This document shows, piece by piece, positions 23,269-36,329 of a DNA stretch of 64,000 nucleotides (its first letter is position 1; every line of letters begins with the position of its first letter). Below the pieces are notes generated by a model. The model was not told the origin of the DNA. It did not search any database and was given only the letters and a program-made list of their open reading frames with translations. Position numbers and translations under genes: made by a program. Where the stretch lies: the NCBI GenBank assembly GCA_947179485.1, contig OX359246.1, positions 26,598,001 to 26,662,000 on the forward strand, written 5' to 3'. The stretch comes from Allacma fusca. Lineage: Eukaryota > Arthropoda > Collembola > Symphypleona > Sminthuridae.

Positions 23269-25415
23269 ATGATCCCGATTTTTAATTTAGTTCTTCTTGG
23301 CATTTTTGTCCTCGTTTCTTGGAAACTGTTCAACAGGAAGAAATTAGGGAAAACTATAGAAGGTTAAAAATTTTGAGACTTCATCAATTTGTTTGCGAAT
23401 CAATCGCGTGTCTACTTCCACGGGATACCCTGTAAGAGCCCGTGTTGTAACACTCTTAATGTTTTTGCAGGGCCATTTCCATTACCTGTTTTAGGGAATG
23501 CCCTATCATTCGGTTCAACGCCCCATGTCGCTATGGGAAAATGGGCCAACAAATACGGGAAAATATATCAGATGTACATTGGACATGACAGGTACAATTT
23601 GCAAGCTTCATACGTTGGACAAAGCGAATTACATTGTTTGCAAATAAATTTCAGTCGTTAAAATTACCTGTAGACACATAGTTCTCTCTGACCTTGACCT
23701 GATCAAGAAGGCACTCCAACATCCCAGTCTCCAAGGTCGGCCCAGAATGGAGATTGTTGAATTTGACGGGGCCATTCACGGTAAATATGTATTTCTAAAA
23801 TTATTTTAGTCAGAAGTCCGAACTGAAGTACGTCACAGATGTGCACCTAAATTAAATATAATGCTGGTTTACTTAAATTTTGAAGGCATAACATTGGCTA
23901 GCGGACAAGAGTGGCAAGAACAACGTCGATTCACTTTTCGCCACCTACGAGATTTTGGGTTTGGGAAGAACTACATGGAAGAATTGATTCAAGAGGAAGT
24001 TGACGAACTTCTGGGCTGGCTCAAATACCAGGGGAACAACCCAGTCTGCCTCAATACTAAATTCACCCTAGCTGTGGTCAACTCTCTCTGGAGAATCATC
24101 ACTGGGAAGAGATTCGACCACAGTGACCCAAAATTCTTGGGGATTGTTGAAACATTTTTTATGTAAACTCCTCCACATTGATCTGTAATATTATTTGCAA
24201 TGTTTGAAATGGGATGTGCTGTTTATGTTTCATGATCTTTATCCTTAGTTTCAAGGGTAAACGTTGAAATAGCTGTTATTTTTTTGATATTTTTTGTTTA
24301 ATTTTATTTAGGGCAAATCGTAATGTGAACCCAATGCTTGTCCTATTCATGCCCCGATTGGCAAAATTATTTCCAAATATAAGTGGTTGGAACAAAATCC
24401 GCCAAGTGGTGATGGACAGTATGGTTGTAGTTAAGGAGATAGTCAGTGAGCATCTGGAAGAATTCTCTAAAGAAACTGAAGAAAATCCACGTGACTTGAT
24501 GGACGCATATTTGGGGGAAATTGGTAAAACAACAGATCCCAATTCAAGTTTCTACGGCAGCATGGGAGGTATTGTTTAAATAATTCCGGCGGAATGATTC
24601 TGAAAGATGAAAGAAAAATGTAATGTAATTGTCAACCAAAACTGAGGGTGATTATCACAATTGATGTATGATTGTATAGAAACATCCTTGTTATCTGTGG
24701 CACTTGATTTACTTCAAGCCGGCTCCATGACCACTTCAACCACACTGGCCTGGGCTGTCTTGTATTTGATACTCCATTTGGATGTTCAGAAGAAATTCCA
24801 GAAGGAAATTGATGACGTTATTGGGCAGAGTCGTCAACCGTCTTTAACTGACAAACCAAAGTAGCTTTCTCACCAAAATAATTCTTTAAGCAATTAAAGA
24901 CTTATTAAATAAATAAGTAGCGAAGTTTATTCAATAAAATTTTCTTTTGATTAATATTACACAGGATGATATACGCCGAAGCATTGACATGCGAAGTCCT
25001 TCGGAAATCTTCCTTGGCTCCATTTGGTGTTTTTCATACAGCAACTGAGAATACTACATTTGAGGGCTTTGATATGCCTGAAGGGACACTTATAGTCTCA
25101 AATCAGTACTACGTTCACCACGACCCGAAAATCTGGGGAGACCCTGAAAATTTCCGACCGGAGCGTTTTATCAGTCCCGAGGGACGAATTCAGAAGAAAG
25201 AATATCTAATTCCTTTTTCGATTGGGAAACGAGTTTGTCCAGGGGAAACGTTAGCTCGGGATTCGATTTTCTTGTTTTTGACGAATTTATTTCAACGATT
25301 CGAGATTCGAGCTGATGCAAGCAAACCCATGCCATCGATGGATGAGCCTGTGGCAATGTTTGATCTTCTGGAGGCCCCCGAGTTTTTCGTTACACTCAAG
25401 GACCGACGCGAGTAG
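23269..25415 (+). CDS. cytochrome P450, CYP2-clan-like (copy 2), 7 exons, 495 aa
   Basis: Paralogue of P450-1 with the same seven exon lengths: 23269-23362, 23471-23591, 23674-23780, 23886-24162, 24312-24568, 24680-24860 and 24965-25415. The N-terminal anchor is in exon 1. The I-helix AGSMTTSTTLAW, ExxR (EVLR), FRPERF and haem motif FSIGKRVCPGE are intact. Acceptors are plain AGs, except that exon 4 uses a weak TTTTGAAG. The near-stop AATAAA of copy 1 has become TATAGAA here, so another polyadenylation site must be used. The substrate is unknown. Enzyme assignment is firm; the subfamily is not. Confidence 0.9.
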
Positions 25416-25989
25416 CTTCTATAGAATTTCCATTTGAAAGTACCCTCTCGTTATAACTTTAATATATTTGGGGTTGATTTTGATTAAAAGTTGAAATGCA
25501 ATGTTTTAAAAATCCCTAATTGATCTTGCAAGCCGCAACAGATAGTAGTAGTTTGTGTAAGACTTTATGTTGTGCGAAGATGTGTTGTAATTACATTGAT
25601 AATTATATATAAATAATAATAATAATAAATATATAAATATACATACATACATACTTAGAATAAGATGAGTAAAAATACGTTCTGAGAAAATAAACTTACA
25701 ATATGTGGAAATATTATTTCATTATATTACCAGTTCACAAGCTGGATAGAGAAAATGTTTCGTGGATTCCTGCGTCCATATGCAGTTTACTTAGCTTGGT
25801 GTTTTAAAAATTAAATTCACATTGACTGTACCGTGGTCAACTCTCTCTGGAGAATCAAATACTGGGAAGAGATTTAGTCACAATGACCCAAATTTGTATG
25901 AGTGAAGGAATATAATGGAATTGTCAATATTCGGAACTTGTGCACGCAAAGGCTTCTACATTACACTACATATGTATTACAGGTAGCGC
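25416..25989. other. P450-2 3' flank, no gene
   Basis: About 25416-25825 matches the 3' flank of P450-1 (4645-5007). The 25830-25880 piece (GTGGTCAACTCTCTCTGGAG...) is a short stray copy of P450 exon 4 sequence. A microsatellite-like AATAATAAT/ATACATAC run lies near 25610-25660. Confidence 0.5.
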
Positions 25990-26790
25990 AAAATGGATTC
26001 GCACTCCTTGTCCTAGATATGACATCCTACTTAAATCTCGCTTTCTTTCGGATTTTATGTTGGTTTCCAAAATCTGTTTTTCGTAAATTTAAACACTCGT
26101 TGACAAATTTAAATGTTTTGGAAAATTCATCTCGAAATATCCATTTGTTCTGAGGGGATAAATCTCAGGTGATTTCTTCTCGGCCAAAAAAATGCTGGCA
26201 AATTTGAATACCTAATATTTACTGATACGATATCCCGGTCAAAAATTTATTGCGGATTTTAGAATTGCGTAATCGTTCCAGAAATGTGCTTTTAGAAATA
26301 CCGAACACCAATGAATGTGAATTGGATTTAAACAAAAATATATTCAATAACTTCATCGACACGCAATTTGTCCTGAGGAGAGAAGGCGATTTTGGATGTG
26401 GTTTGTAATTCCTACTTGACGAAAAAATGTGTTGTGGTTGTTGGTAAATTTGAAATTAACTCCCAAAATTGGACTACGATTTCGATTTTTCGGTTCGCTT
26501 ATTTCAGCTTGTTGATCATAAAAGTAATGAGGTAAATGAGGTATCAGTGATATAGATACATCATATTATTCAAAACTTATTGGGATTTGTTTATGCACAC
26601 GACACCTCAAAATCCGTTTTCTTGAAATTTAGAACACCGTCTGGAACGAATTTAAATGTTTTTCAATTTATTCAACTTCATCGAAGGAGAATTTGTGCTG
26701 ACGGGCATACGTCCCAGGTGATTCCTTCTTGACGAAAAACGTTTCATAATGTTAATAATAGGGAATTTGAATATCCCCTAAAATATTTGA
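25990..26790. repeat. duplicated non-coding tract, unit 2, first part
   Basis: This matches 9126-9900 and 10753-10870 of unit 1 in order, without the 9916-10752 hAT-like insertion. It breaks off in TTTGACTAC near 26792, where an ACCTGTACC array begins. The related copy at 28850-29760 continues the tract. Confidence 0.65.
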
Positions 26791-26794
26791 CTAC

Positions 26795-28835
26795 TAAAAA
26801 TGTTGTACCTGGACCTGTACCTGAATCATGGGTACATGGATTTTTTGAACCTATACCCGTACCTGAATACCTGGGTTCAATTTTCCTGAACCTGTACCTG
26901 TACTCAAACTAAATCAGGAGTACCTGTACCTGGAAAGTACCTGTACCCAAAAAGTACCCAAAAAAGTACCTGTACCCGGGTATATTTTAAAAGTACCTGA
27001 ACCTACCCGGGTATTTTCGATTGCACTAATTTAAACGATTACCAAAGATATTACACGAAATAAAAAATTAAAATATCTGCCACCAAGACATGTCGACTTC
27101 ATTAATTAATTTAGATTTATTTATATTTTGTATTCTTCGAAAGCAGGACTATATAAGCAGTGCCTGTCATGGGAACAGAAAAGTTGTCCCCGTTCCCATT
27201 CCCGTTCCCACAGTTCGGGTTTGGGTACAAGGCAAAACCCAATTCCCAAATTGTACCCGAAATCTTGTGAACTAAAGTGCCGCACCCAGACTCGAAATTT
27301 TTAAAATTATAGCACCCAAACCCGTTCCCGTTCCTGTTCCCAAAAATTAACTTTGGGTGCACCCAAACCCGTACCCAAAACTCTGGAACCCGTTCCCGTA
27401 CCCGAAACGGAAGTTCATATATTCAATGATAAAAGTTATACATTATATATACTTATTGTTTCAATTTTTGCTAACAATGGCTACACACAATTGCACTCAT
27501 TCTATCTGTTATATTTCATTCTACTTTAGTAATTAATTTTGTAATTTTTAAGTCACCTTACACCTGCTAAGCACAACATACGCACATAATTAATTTTTAT
27601 TGTCACATTTCATCATTCGACGTGGGATGATCTGTTCAAACAAAGAGCGTTTGCCTCTAAACTACAACAGCGACACAAAATTTTCGGTCACACCACACCA
27701 AAACTAATTAATCGTGTAATTGTCGTTATGCTCGCAAGATTCCTCTGTACACGGGTACGCATGAACAGAAACGGGTTTTTGAGCATATCGTTCCCGATCC
27801 CGTTGGGTACAGATCCCATTCAGCCTGTATTGCACCCGTTCCCATATGGGTTCCTGTTGCCACATACTATAATTGGAAAGGTTGGTTCCCAAACCCGTAC
27901 CCACACTTTTGGGTGAAAACATTTTGTACCCATATGATACCCGTTCCCGTTCCTGCACCCAAACACCCGGGTGTGACCCGCTCCCATGACAGGCACTGTA
28001 TATAAGTACTGGAATTATCAGTAGTTATAAATGATTACATGAAGGTTGAAAAGGTAACAAATGGCAAAATCTACGACATGAATAAGTTCAGTGCAACAAT
28101 GCAAATGCAGTGTAATATTTTCTAAACGTTCAATAATGCCAAGAAATTAAACGATTAAGAATTTGTTTTGCAACCTAAAATTGCTTTTGCAATGGAAAAC
28201 ATTTTTTTAGATTCAATCTCCCCAGATTTTAACTTCAGCCAAGCTTTGAGAAAAAAACATTTCCTACCGTATCTCCACTCTTATATGAGCGTTTTTTCGT
28301 CCGAAGATGGGGGCCATTGGGGAAGGCTCGCTCTATCTGTACCCCAGTTTCAGCAACTGCTAAAAATCTGTGGTCATTCCAGCTTTAATGCTGGGTAACT
28401 GGCTACGTGTTCCTATATGGTGGAATTAGTTTCACATATAATAATAAATACACAGTTATACATATAAATTTTAATGTTACATGTTTCAAGGACAAAAATT
28501 CGGATGAATTTTTAAAACTCAAAAACACCTTCACAGGCGCTACTTGGAAATTATGATTGACTGAGAAGTACATTTTACATTCAGGTTCAGGTATTTTACA
28601 TTCAGGTTCAGGTATTTACCCGGTGAGTACCCGTACCTGATAGGTTTACACCCAAAAGATTGGTGTTTGAACCTGCACCCATACCTGAACCTGAACCCGA
28701 ATTTTCAGGTATGTAATGACTGAACCTGAACCTGTACCCTAATTGGATGGGTACAAAAAGTATGTACCTGATATGTACCTGCACCTGCACCTGTACCCAT
28801 ATACCCGTGTAAAACCTGTACCCATGGGGGGGCAC
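26795..28835. repeat. ACCTGTACC/GGTTCAGGT arrays flanking unique DNA, with a nested hAT-like element
   Basis: Arrays of degenerate ACCTGTACCTG, ACCCGTACC and TTCAGGTTCAGGTA occupy about 26795-27010 and 28575-28830. They may be the two ends of one element that later received the 27158-27998 insertion. I could not identify matching termini or a target duplication, so the outer borders are approximate. No coding sequence is evident. An ORF at 28168-28398 has no recognisable motif. Confidence 0.45.
27158..27998. mobile_element. non-autonomous hAT-like element with CCCGTTCCC arrays and perfect 17-bp ends
   Basis: The first 17 bases CAGTGCCTGTCATGGGA are the exact reverse complement of the last 17. 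The target duplication tatataag is perfect (27150-27157 and 27999-28006). CCCGTTCCC/GGGAACGGG runs fill both ends, with AT-rich unique DNA between. Exact termini and a perfect duplication suggest a younger insertion than the neighbours. Confidence 0.92.
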
Positions 28836-28837
28836 TA

Positions 28838-31760
28838 CTCAGGAGATAGCCTCTCGGCCAAGAAATGGTGAAATTTTGGCTGGAAAAGCCGGCAAATTTG
28901 ATTACCACAGCAAAATTTTAATAACGACTAGTATGGCAAGTTAACAACGACCAAATTATGGTTCTATTGATTTTAGTCTAACTACCTTTTTAATGAGGTA
29001 ATATTTGTCGATACGATAACCCGGTCAAAATTTATTGCAGATTTTAGAATTGCGTAATCGTTCCAGCAATGTGTGTTTTCAAAATATAGACCAATGAATG
29101 CCAATTGAATTTAAAAAAATATATTCATAACTTCATCGACACAATTTGTCCTGAGAAGATGTCTTGTAATTCCTATTTGACGAAACAATATGTTGTCAAA
29201 GAATTGGTGAATTTGAATTTCCTGAAATTTTCGAATACGTTTTCGATATTTCGGTTGGCTTATTTCAGCTTGTTGATCATATAAGTAGCTTTTAAACGAG
29301 GTATCAGGGATTTAGATTCATCATCTTATTCAAAATCTATTGGGATTTGATTATGCATACAACAATTCCAAATCCGTTTTGTCGAAATTTCAAACACCGA
29401 CCAGAATGAATTTAATAACTCCCAAAATTGGACTACGATTTCGATTTTTCGGTTCGCTTATTTCAGCTTGTTGATCATAAAAGTAATGAGGTAAATGAGG
29501 TATCAGTGATATAGATACATCATATTATTCAAAACTTATTGGGATTTGTTTATGCACACGACACCTCAAAATCCGTTTTCTTGAAAAGAACACCGTCTGG
29601 AACGAATTTAAATGTTTTTCAATTTATTCAACTTCATCGAAAGAAAATTTTCCCTGAGGGACCCACGTCCCAGGTGATTCCTTCTTGACGAAAAACGTTT
29701 TAAAATGTTGGTCGAAAAAATAGTGAATTTAAACATTCCCTAAAAAATTTGACTGCGACTACGAAATTTCAGCTGTTATGACCTGCACTTGTTTACCAAT
29801 TAAACAAATTTAAATGAGTTAAACTTGACCGAGATGTGCCTCGCCAGACAAAAGTACTAGTTTTAAAAGTACTTCGAGGCATTAAAATAGATTTTTTTGA
29901 AATTTTGAATTCCAGTCGACACGAATTAACTTCTGTTCATTTATTTAAGTACTTTAAACACCAAGAAATGAGTCAGAGCTTACGATTTTTTCAAAATTAC
30001 CCGATTAAAATATTGAAATCCCTAATTCAAAATTTCCGTTGGGGCTACCACGGTGGATCGAAAGAGGTATGCACTTAATTCTATCCGTAATGCTTCGGGA
30101 TTTATATCGACCTTTTCATATATCTTGTCGAATTCATATAGTCGTAGATAAATAAAATTTTGGCAGACAAAAATTGATTTATATACTTTCAGATAATAGG
30201 GATACTATAGCAAATACTAGCCTTCCTACAGACAATATATTATTTAAGGGCACGTTTTTGACGGTCGTATCGTACCAACGTTTCATAATGACCACAGTAA
30301 GTCGTAGCTTCTTCCTTAAAATGAGATTTAGCAATATGATGATCATAACACAGCTGCTTTGTTCATTTCCGATGGGTCAATATCGGTAATAACTAATTTC
30401 TCAAGTTCGGTAAGAATGCATGACAAACCATATTTGGCAATATTGACCATAGATGATTCCGACGCCTAAAGGACATTATTGATCCCAAAATATTTCATCG
30501 CCTAAGATTAACCTCTATTCGTGACGAAAGTTTCACATAGTTTCTATGGCATATCAATTAACATCCTTCAATAATATTCATGCTAATATGTGTAGGGATT
30601 AATTGAATAATGCAATTTTTGCCTCCTTAATCCAACCATGATACATTAGGATGAAATAGCTATTAAAGCGATATTTAATTACTGTAGCATGTCGTTCAAA
30701 TTTGTCGTTATCATTACGTCCTTAAAGCGTTTCACAATTACATGTACATACAGAGTAAAATAAGCCATGTGTGCTTACGTAAACAAACAACTCTACTTTG
30801 AGCGAGCCAAAACAGCTCTGAATTAGAGCGCTATTTAATTATACACGGACTGTTAAGGCGTTGAATACAATTATGTGAATAACTTCCGACTATGAAAACA
30901 GCATATCGATAGAGAGTAGCATTATTGGATTTTTAAGGTAATTTGAAATAGTAAAGTGTTTGTGGGATTCACGTGTTTTATTTCAAGGATAAACTTATCA
31001 ATTGTACTTGTGATGAGGCTGAACATTTGTGATTCACATGATTGCATAATAACATTTTCCTGCCTGAAGTTATGCAACAATTTTTTACTAATATTGTCCT
31101 TTCTACAATTTCGTAGCATGGTGTCGTCAGTGTTGGTCAACTGACTTCATAGCTGTTATTTATTTCACAAGCTTCAGTACTGTGCAAGATTTCGACATCT
31201 AATTGTATAGCAAATTGTATAGCCATGGAACTGCTTATGACGATCAGTCCCTTTTGCACAGGTCTAGTAAAGGAACCCTCATTCTATGCCAAAGCGCGAA
31301 GACAATTTCTAAGCGTATTTAACATTGCAAGTTTCAGAGACGGGATTCTTCAAAGGCGATATAATATTTTAATTTCCGGTCAATTTCTCACGTTGACCAA
31401 AAAACCTTACGCAAAAAATACTTGAATAAAACAAAAGTGTAATCTGTCAGATACTATTATGATCATTGGAATTTTCAACGTGAATTTACAGTAGTTCTTT
31501 CTTTTAAATTGTACAAAACCAATAATAGATCTAATTTTGAGTGGTACAATTTATCTTTTGCTCCTTTTTCCATTCATGATTACTTAATGGTATAAATATA
31601 ATTACAAAATAACAAAACCAGATGGATGGTAACGTGATTACCTTCCGTTGAACGGTAATATCACATGATAAACGTTTCTTACCAGTAACTTCTCATTTAA
31701 TAACCCGAACTTGTAAAAGAATCTGTAGTTCGTAAATAGGGCTGCCGGAAAATCATATTG
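28838..31760. repeat. duplicated non-coding tract, unit 2, second part
   Basis: The sequence follows unit 1 (about 9300-9900, then 10753-12394 and 13193-13940) in order, and lacks the hAT-like insertions of unit 1. At 31138-31145 a single caactgac marks the empty site of the 12395-13192 element. No gene is seen. Confidence 0.7.
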
Positions 31761-31799
31761 CTATACAAAGGCTATAATATAATTATATTTCAGCTTGAA

Positions 31800-34033
31800 A
31801 TGTTTTCTAACCATCTTTCCAAACTATACGGCTTATACGTAAGTTTTGGAGGCATTTTATGCTTAGTTCCGTACAAATGGAACATCAATACTTGCTCAAT
31901 GGAATTTTGCAACACTACAAAGCACAAAAAGTATATGCTTTCAACTGCATCCTCCTAGCAGCATATCAAATATATGTGACAGTTAGATATGCTCAACCGT
32001 ATTTGGACAAATCCATGAAAAAACCAGATGTTATATCGAATGCAAATTTTATACACAGTATTTCCCGATATGGTTTTTTAGAAGTATGTCAGAACTTGAT
32101 GGTGAGAAACTGGGGAGGGTTTAAAACACTGTTTGATAATTTGCATCAAAGCCAGTCCAACTTGGAAGATATTTCTGCGATATCATTTCGTAAGTCGTCG
32201 TTGCGACATTAGTGATGTTATTTTATCGCACATTCGTATTGACATTTAATTTTGATGCAGAAATGAACAAAGGACCTAACGTTCACCCCCATTCGTTAAA
32301 TACAGAGCGAAAATATGGGTAAATGTCAATTGAGAACACCAAGACAATCCGATTGGTATAAATTTCTGGATTCGTTACTGTCTTCATGAGCTTAACAAGG
32401 GCCCTAGCAGTTCTTACAAATCCGGGAAACCCAGACCTGCTGTCATCTTTATTTGAAAACCCGATGGCTTTACCAGTAACAAAGAAGCTACTATTTGCTT
32501 CATTTCATGGATATGTTATGCTGGTTTATATATATGGGATTACGTTTACAGCCGTGTATGACTTTCTGTTCGTCGTGAATTCCATCAAGCTGATCAAACA
32601 GTTGAGGTAATATCGCAGCTTATAATGCGATATTTAAATGAACGTGTGTCCCTAAATTGTTTTTGTTTAAAGGGAATTTTATTTTTCCAGGTTCTTTGAA
32701 CCTACTAACCAGGGACGGGAATTCGAATTCGAATCGGAATTCGAATCGGAATAATATTCAAAAAATTCGGGTATCCGAATCGATATTAGAATCGGAAAAA
32801 ACTTCACCACGGTATTTGTATCCAAAATTAGATTAGAATAAAAACAAGGGTATTCGAATCGGTATTCGAATATTTTTTAATTAATTCCAATTCCAATAAC
32901 GTATCGATTTCATTGCGTTTTATACTTCCACGTGGGAGAAAAAGTCCATAGGAAGCCTGTTTTGAAAGCCGCACACATGCAATTATAAAACCCAAGGGGA
33001 AGTAACAAACGTTTGGTAAAGGAAAAGTGTATAGTGGGCAGGGATTTATAGCCCGTTTTGCAAACATTCCTACAAATAGGATTAGATTACCGCATGGTCT
33101 TACAGGACGACTAAGTAAATCAAGTGTCTCCTTTCTTAAATATTGTTCTCATCATTGGGATGCCTAAAACTAATTCCGTAGAAGTTATTATTTTAGTTAC
33201 GATGTGTTATCAAACAAATCGATTTGCAAATAGATACTGTTAGAAAGAACTAACCGGAAAAGTAGTATTTCAGTTGAGTGTGTTCTCTGTGCTTAAATTT
33301 ATATTAAATGATTTGCGTGGTAATATAGATGCAAAAACGCTTAATGTGTTATGTATCGCTTATTTTTTGTGATTAAATTGTTCTTTTGAATAAATTTCCA
33401 TTTTTTTGTACGAATATTCTAAAAGTATTTGAATCGGAATTCAAATTCAGGAAGTATTCAAATATATTCGAATCCGTATCGGAATTCAAATTTTTAAGTA
33501 TTATAAAAAATAATTAAAATTGAAATCGAAATTAGAAAGTATTCGAATCCGAATTTAAATCCGTATTTTTCCGATATCCCGTCCCTGCTACTAACACGGA
33601 CCATGCTTGGGACTTTGCCAAACAGCAATACTTTAACATTTTGTTTCTGCTAGAATATTTCAATTGAACATTTTTATTCTGGAGTTGTTTTGCCATGGAG
33701 ATGTTTTGTATTACCTCAATGGTTATCAATATATTTCTAGCAGCTGTTCATAAAGTGGTCGGGTCCTTGGTAGTTGCCATAGCTGCGGCTTTCGTGATCA
33801 ATACCTTTTTCAACACACTCGGACTTACTTATGACGATTCGAGTCTGGTAATTCAGAACTAGAAACGCATTGCTCATAAGCCACAATGGGCTCACAAATT
33901 GTGTGTAGCCGTTCGCCCTGTGAGAATACAGCTGGGAATATTCGGCTAAGCGGACAAAACGGTGGCACTGAGCATTTTAAATATTGTGGTGAGCATATCT
34001 TCGAGTTTAGTTCTGACATACCGGTATGAGTAA
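31800..34033 (+). pseudogene. gustatory-receptor-like 7TM gene, copy 2, multiply disrupted
   Basis: Paralogue of receptor copy 1. Exon 1 starts at 31800 and has 12 extra in-frame bases (LVPY) relative to copy 1, then a 1-nt loss near 31927 that shifts the frame. Exon 2 has an in-frame TAA near 32319 (where copy 1 has GCA). Exon 3 is split by the 32710-33587 insertion and has further stops (TGA near 33667, TAG near 33858, TAA near 33945). The C-terminal helix up to RYE and TAA (34031-34033) is still readable and shows the original frame lost in copy 1. It cannot encode a receptor as it stands. Confidence 0.75.
32710..33587. mobile_element. non-autonomous hAT-like element with ATTCGAATCGG arrays, inserted in receptor copy 2
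   Basis: The termini are CAGGGACGGGA and TCCCGTCCCTG. The target duplication ctactaac is perfect (32702-32709 and 33588-33595). Copy 1 of the receptor, at about 14876-14886 (CCTACTAGCACGG), is the empty site. The ends carry degenerate ATTCGAATCGGAATTCGAAT. It shares its motif with the 9916-10752 element, so the two are probably one family. Confidence 0.92.
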
Positions 34034-34638
34034 AAGTTAATTGTTTTATAGTTTTAATTTTTTGAGTACTTTGTTTCATACTGTGCTTCTGGGTATTTTG
34101 TCTTTCATGTCATGTTACTTTGTTAATTCATGCAGTTCATTCATGAAGATTTAATCTAAAGTTTCTTTTAAACTTGAATCTTATTATTAGTTGGCGATAA
34201 ACATGTTCCAGGGGACGAGTTTTTTAAATCTCACTAAAAAATAATTTCTAAATTTCTGTGCTGAATCTTATGTCCCTGCAAGGATGGTCTTGAACGACTG
34301 TCCGATGAAAGCGTTAGACAAATTCGAAGCGTAAATAGCGCTTGTAAAATTAAAATCTTTGAAGTGGTTTCCACATCATTATGGCCAGGAGTTTGCGTTG
34401 GACAATTGTTTTCACCTTAACTTAATGATATAGTAGCCTTTGTGTCCACAACAAGAACTAAACGGCAGTCATTAAAGATCGAAGCGACATTTGACCGATA
34501 TCTAACAGTCGATATTGGAACAACGTCCGTAAAATGTTCGTCCAGGGACCTTTTTATGTTGAACAGCGTTTGAGTCGGATACAAATGTATCAGCTTGCAT
34601 TTAAACGTGGCTCGTTTTCATTTCCTGAGATCAAATCT
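34034..34638. other. receptor 3' flank joined to P450 upstream block, no gene
   Basis: The range 34034-34450 matches 15313-15720. The range 34457-34638 matches 21811-21980, the block upstream of P450-2. This shows that the start of a third duplicated unit, belonging to P450-3, begins here. Confidence 0.55.
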
Positions 34639-35539
34639 GGGGCCAATTCCATCATACGCTTTGCAAGTCAAAATGCGAAGCGAGCGTTCCAGCGACTCGC
34701 TTCGCTCGGAGAAGACGCGAAGTGCAAAGTGGAAACTTTGCAGAGGTAACGTTTCGTGTTCTGTTTCACCACACTTACCAAAGCAAATGCAAAGCTTTAA
34801 GTTCCTCCCACTTTGCGGCTCTCGCTGCAAATGCTCCGTTGACTTTGCAGATTACTTTCTACACTCATTTTAAAGCAACTGATCCAGTATTATTTTTTAT
34901 TGTATTTTTAGTAAATACTATTTATTTAATAAATAATTTAACTACAACTTACTTAATTTGTACGCCTTTGAATTTTTATTACAGTGGCTAATGTGACCAG
35001 TGGTAACCTTTCAGACGTACAATAAACTACTAAAATAATGCAACTGTCATGCATCAATAGCGCTCTGGATGGTTCAAACAAATTGAACCGTACTAGATAA
35101 TTGTTGTCATTATTAGATAATCATTTATTATATGTTTCGTAAAGTAAATTTGAAGAGTTTATTATCAAAATTAAAATGCTACGCACTGTTAATAATACAA
35201 TTTGCGATGAAATAATAAAAACCTCGTTTATGAGTGTTGATGTGTTGCAGGGAAATTTAGCATGAAGACATGCAAGGACTTTTTTAAATGTAGTTACACT
35301 ATTCACATTTATGCTTACGTAACACGGAAACTATAAATTGAGACAACGGAACGGTCGCAACCATTCAAATAACTTCATCGTGTCGCTTGAACGCAAAGTA
35401 GTTTGTCCCACTTTGCAATGCAGAGGAGCGAATGCGAAGACGTTTATTTTTCATTGTGGAACGCTTCGCGCTCTGCACTTCACATTCCTCGCAAAGCGCA
35501 AAGTGCGAAGTGGGAAGTCAGTTTGGTGGAATGGGCCCC
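34639..35539. mobile_element. putative element with GGGGCC ends and AAGTGCAAAGTGG-type arrays
   Basis: The left end GGGGCCAATTCCA is matched by the reverse complement of the right end (GGGGCCCATTCCA). Both ends are rich in GCGAAG/CAAAGTGC words in opposite orientations. I did not find a convincing target duplication, and part of the host sequence expected from the P450-2 flank (about 21980-22318) is missing here. No transposase is present. Confidence 0.55.
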
Positions 35540-36329
35540 TGAATTTGATCTCAGTTGTCCACCAGAAGTTACTGCCCCTGACCTCAATTTGACATCTGTG
35601 GATCATATGACCTCAAATTAACCTCAGTGGATCACAATTGACCTTATTAGGTCATTATTACACCCAAGACCTAAATACGACCTGGCTGGGTAATATCCCA
35701 GCTAGCACTGAAACAAGAATATGATGTCTTAATGGAATCAGTCGGACTGTAAACTTTAAATCATAATGATCACAGCAAATATTCCAAATGAAATCACGAA
35801 GACATCATTATGATGCTGGAATGTCCGCTTATACGCTGCATTAAGTAATCATAATGACATCATTAATGGTTCGTGCTCGCGCAAAATTTATGAGACAATT
35901 ATGGGTCAACGGTGCTGCTACCTTTCGTCAACGCAAGGATCTAGTCTGCAATATACCCACTTTGCACCGATGAATTAAAAAGATTCATTTCCGCTTCCAA
36001 ATATTATAAAAATAATAAATTTTACAAGTAATATAAAATTGCAACATATTTCTTAAATCACGCTGCAGAAATAACTATTGATTGTTAACAAATGAGTAGT
36101 AAATATTCAATGGTAAAAGCAAATGTAAAACTTTAAGTACATTATGTCCGCATTTTAATGATATGAGATTAAGAAAAAAAGTTTTGTCAATTCAAAGATG
36201 AAATTAGGAATAGATTATCCTCCAGATTAATTTTCAGGACGATCAGATTCAACCAATACCTATAAAAATACAAACACGAATAAATGATTAAAGTTCCTAA
36301 CATTATACGAAACGTTGGTTGCATAACGC

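Noticed and set aside
28168..28398. 76-aa ORF between the ACCTGTACC arrays
   Set aside because: It lacks any motif and lies inside probable element-internal unique DNA.
34534..34873. Overlapping ORFs at the GCGAAG-rich element end (also 35338-35621)
   Set aside because: They are open on both strands because of GCGAAG/CAAAGTGC words and have no splice sites or motifs.
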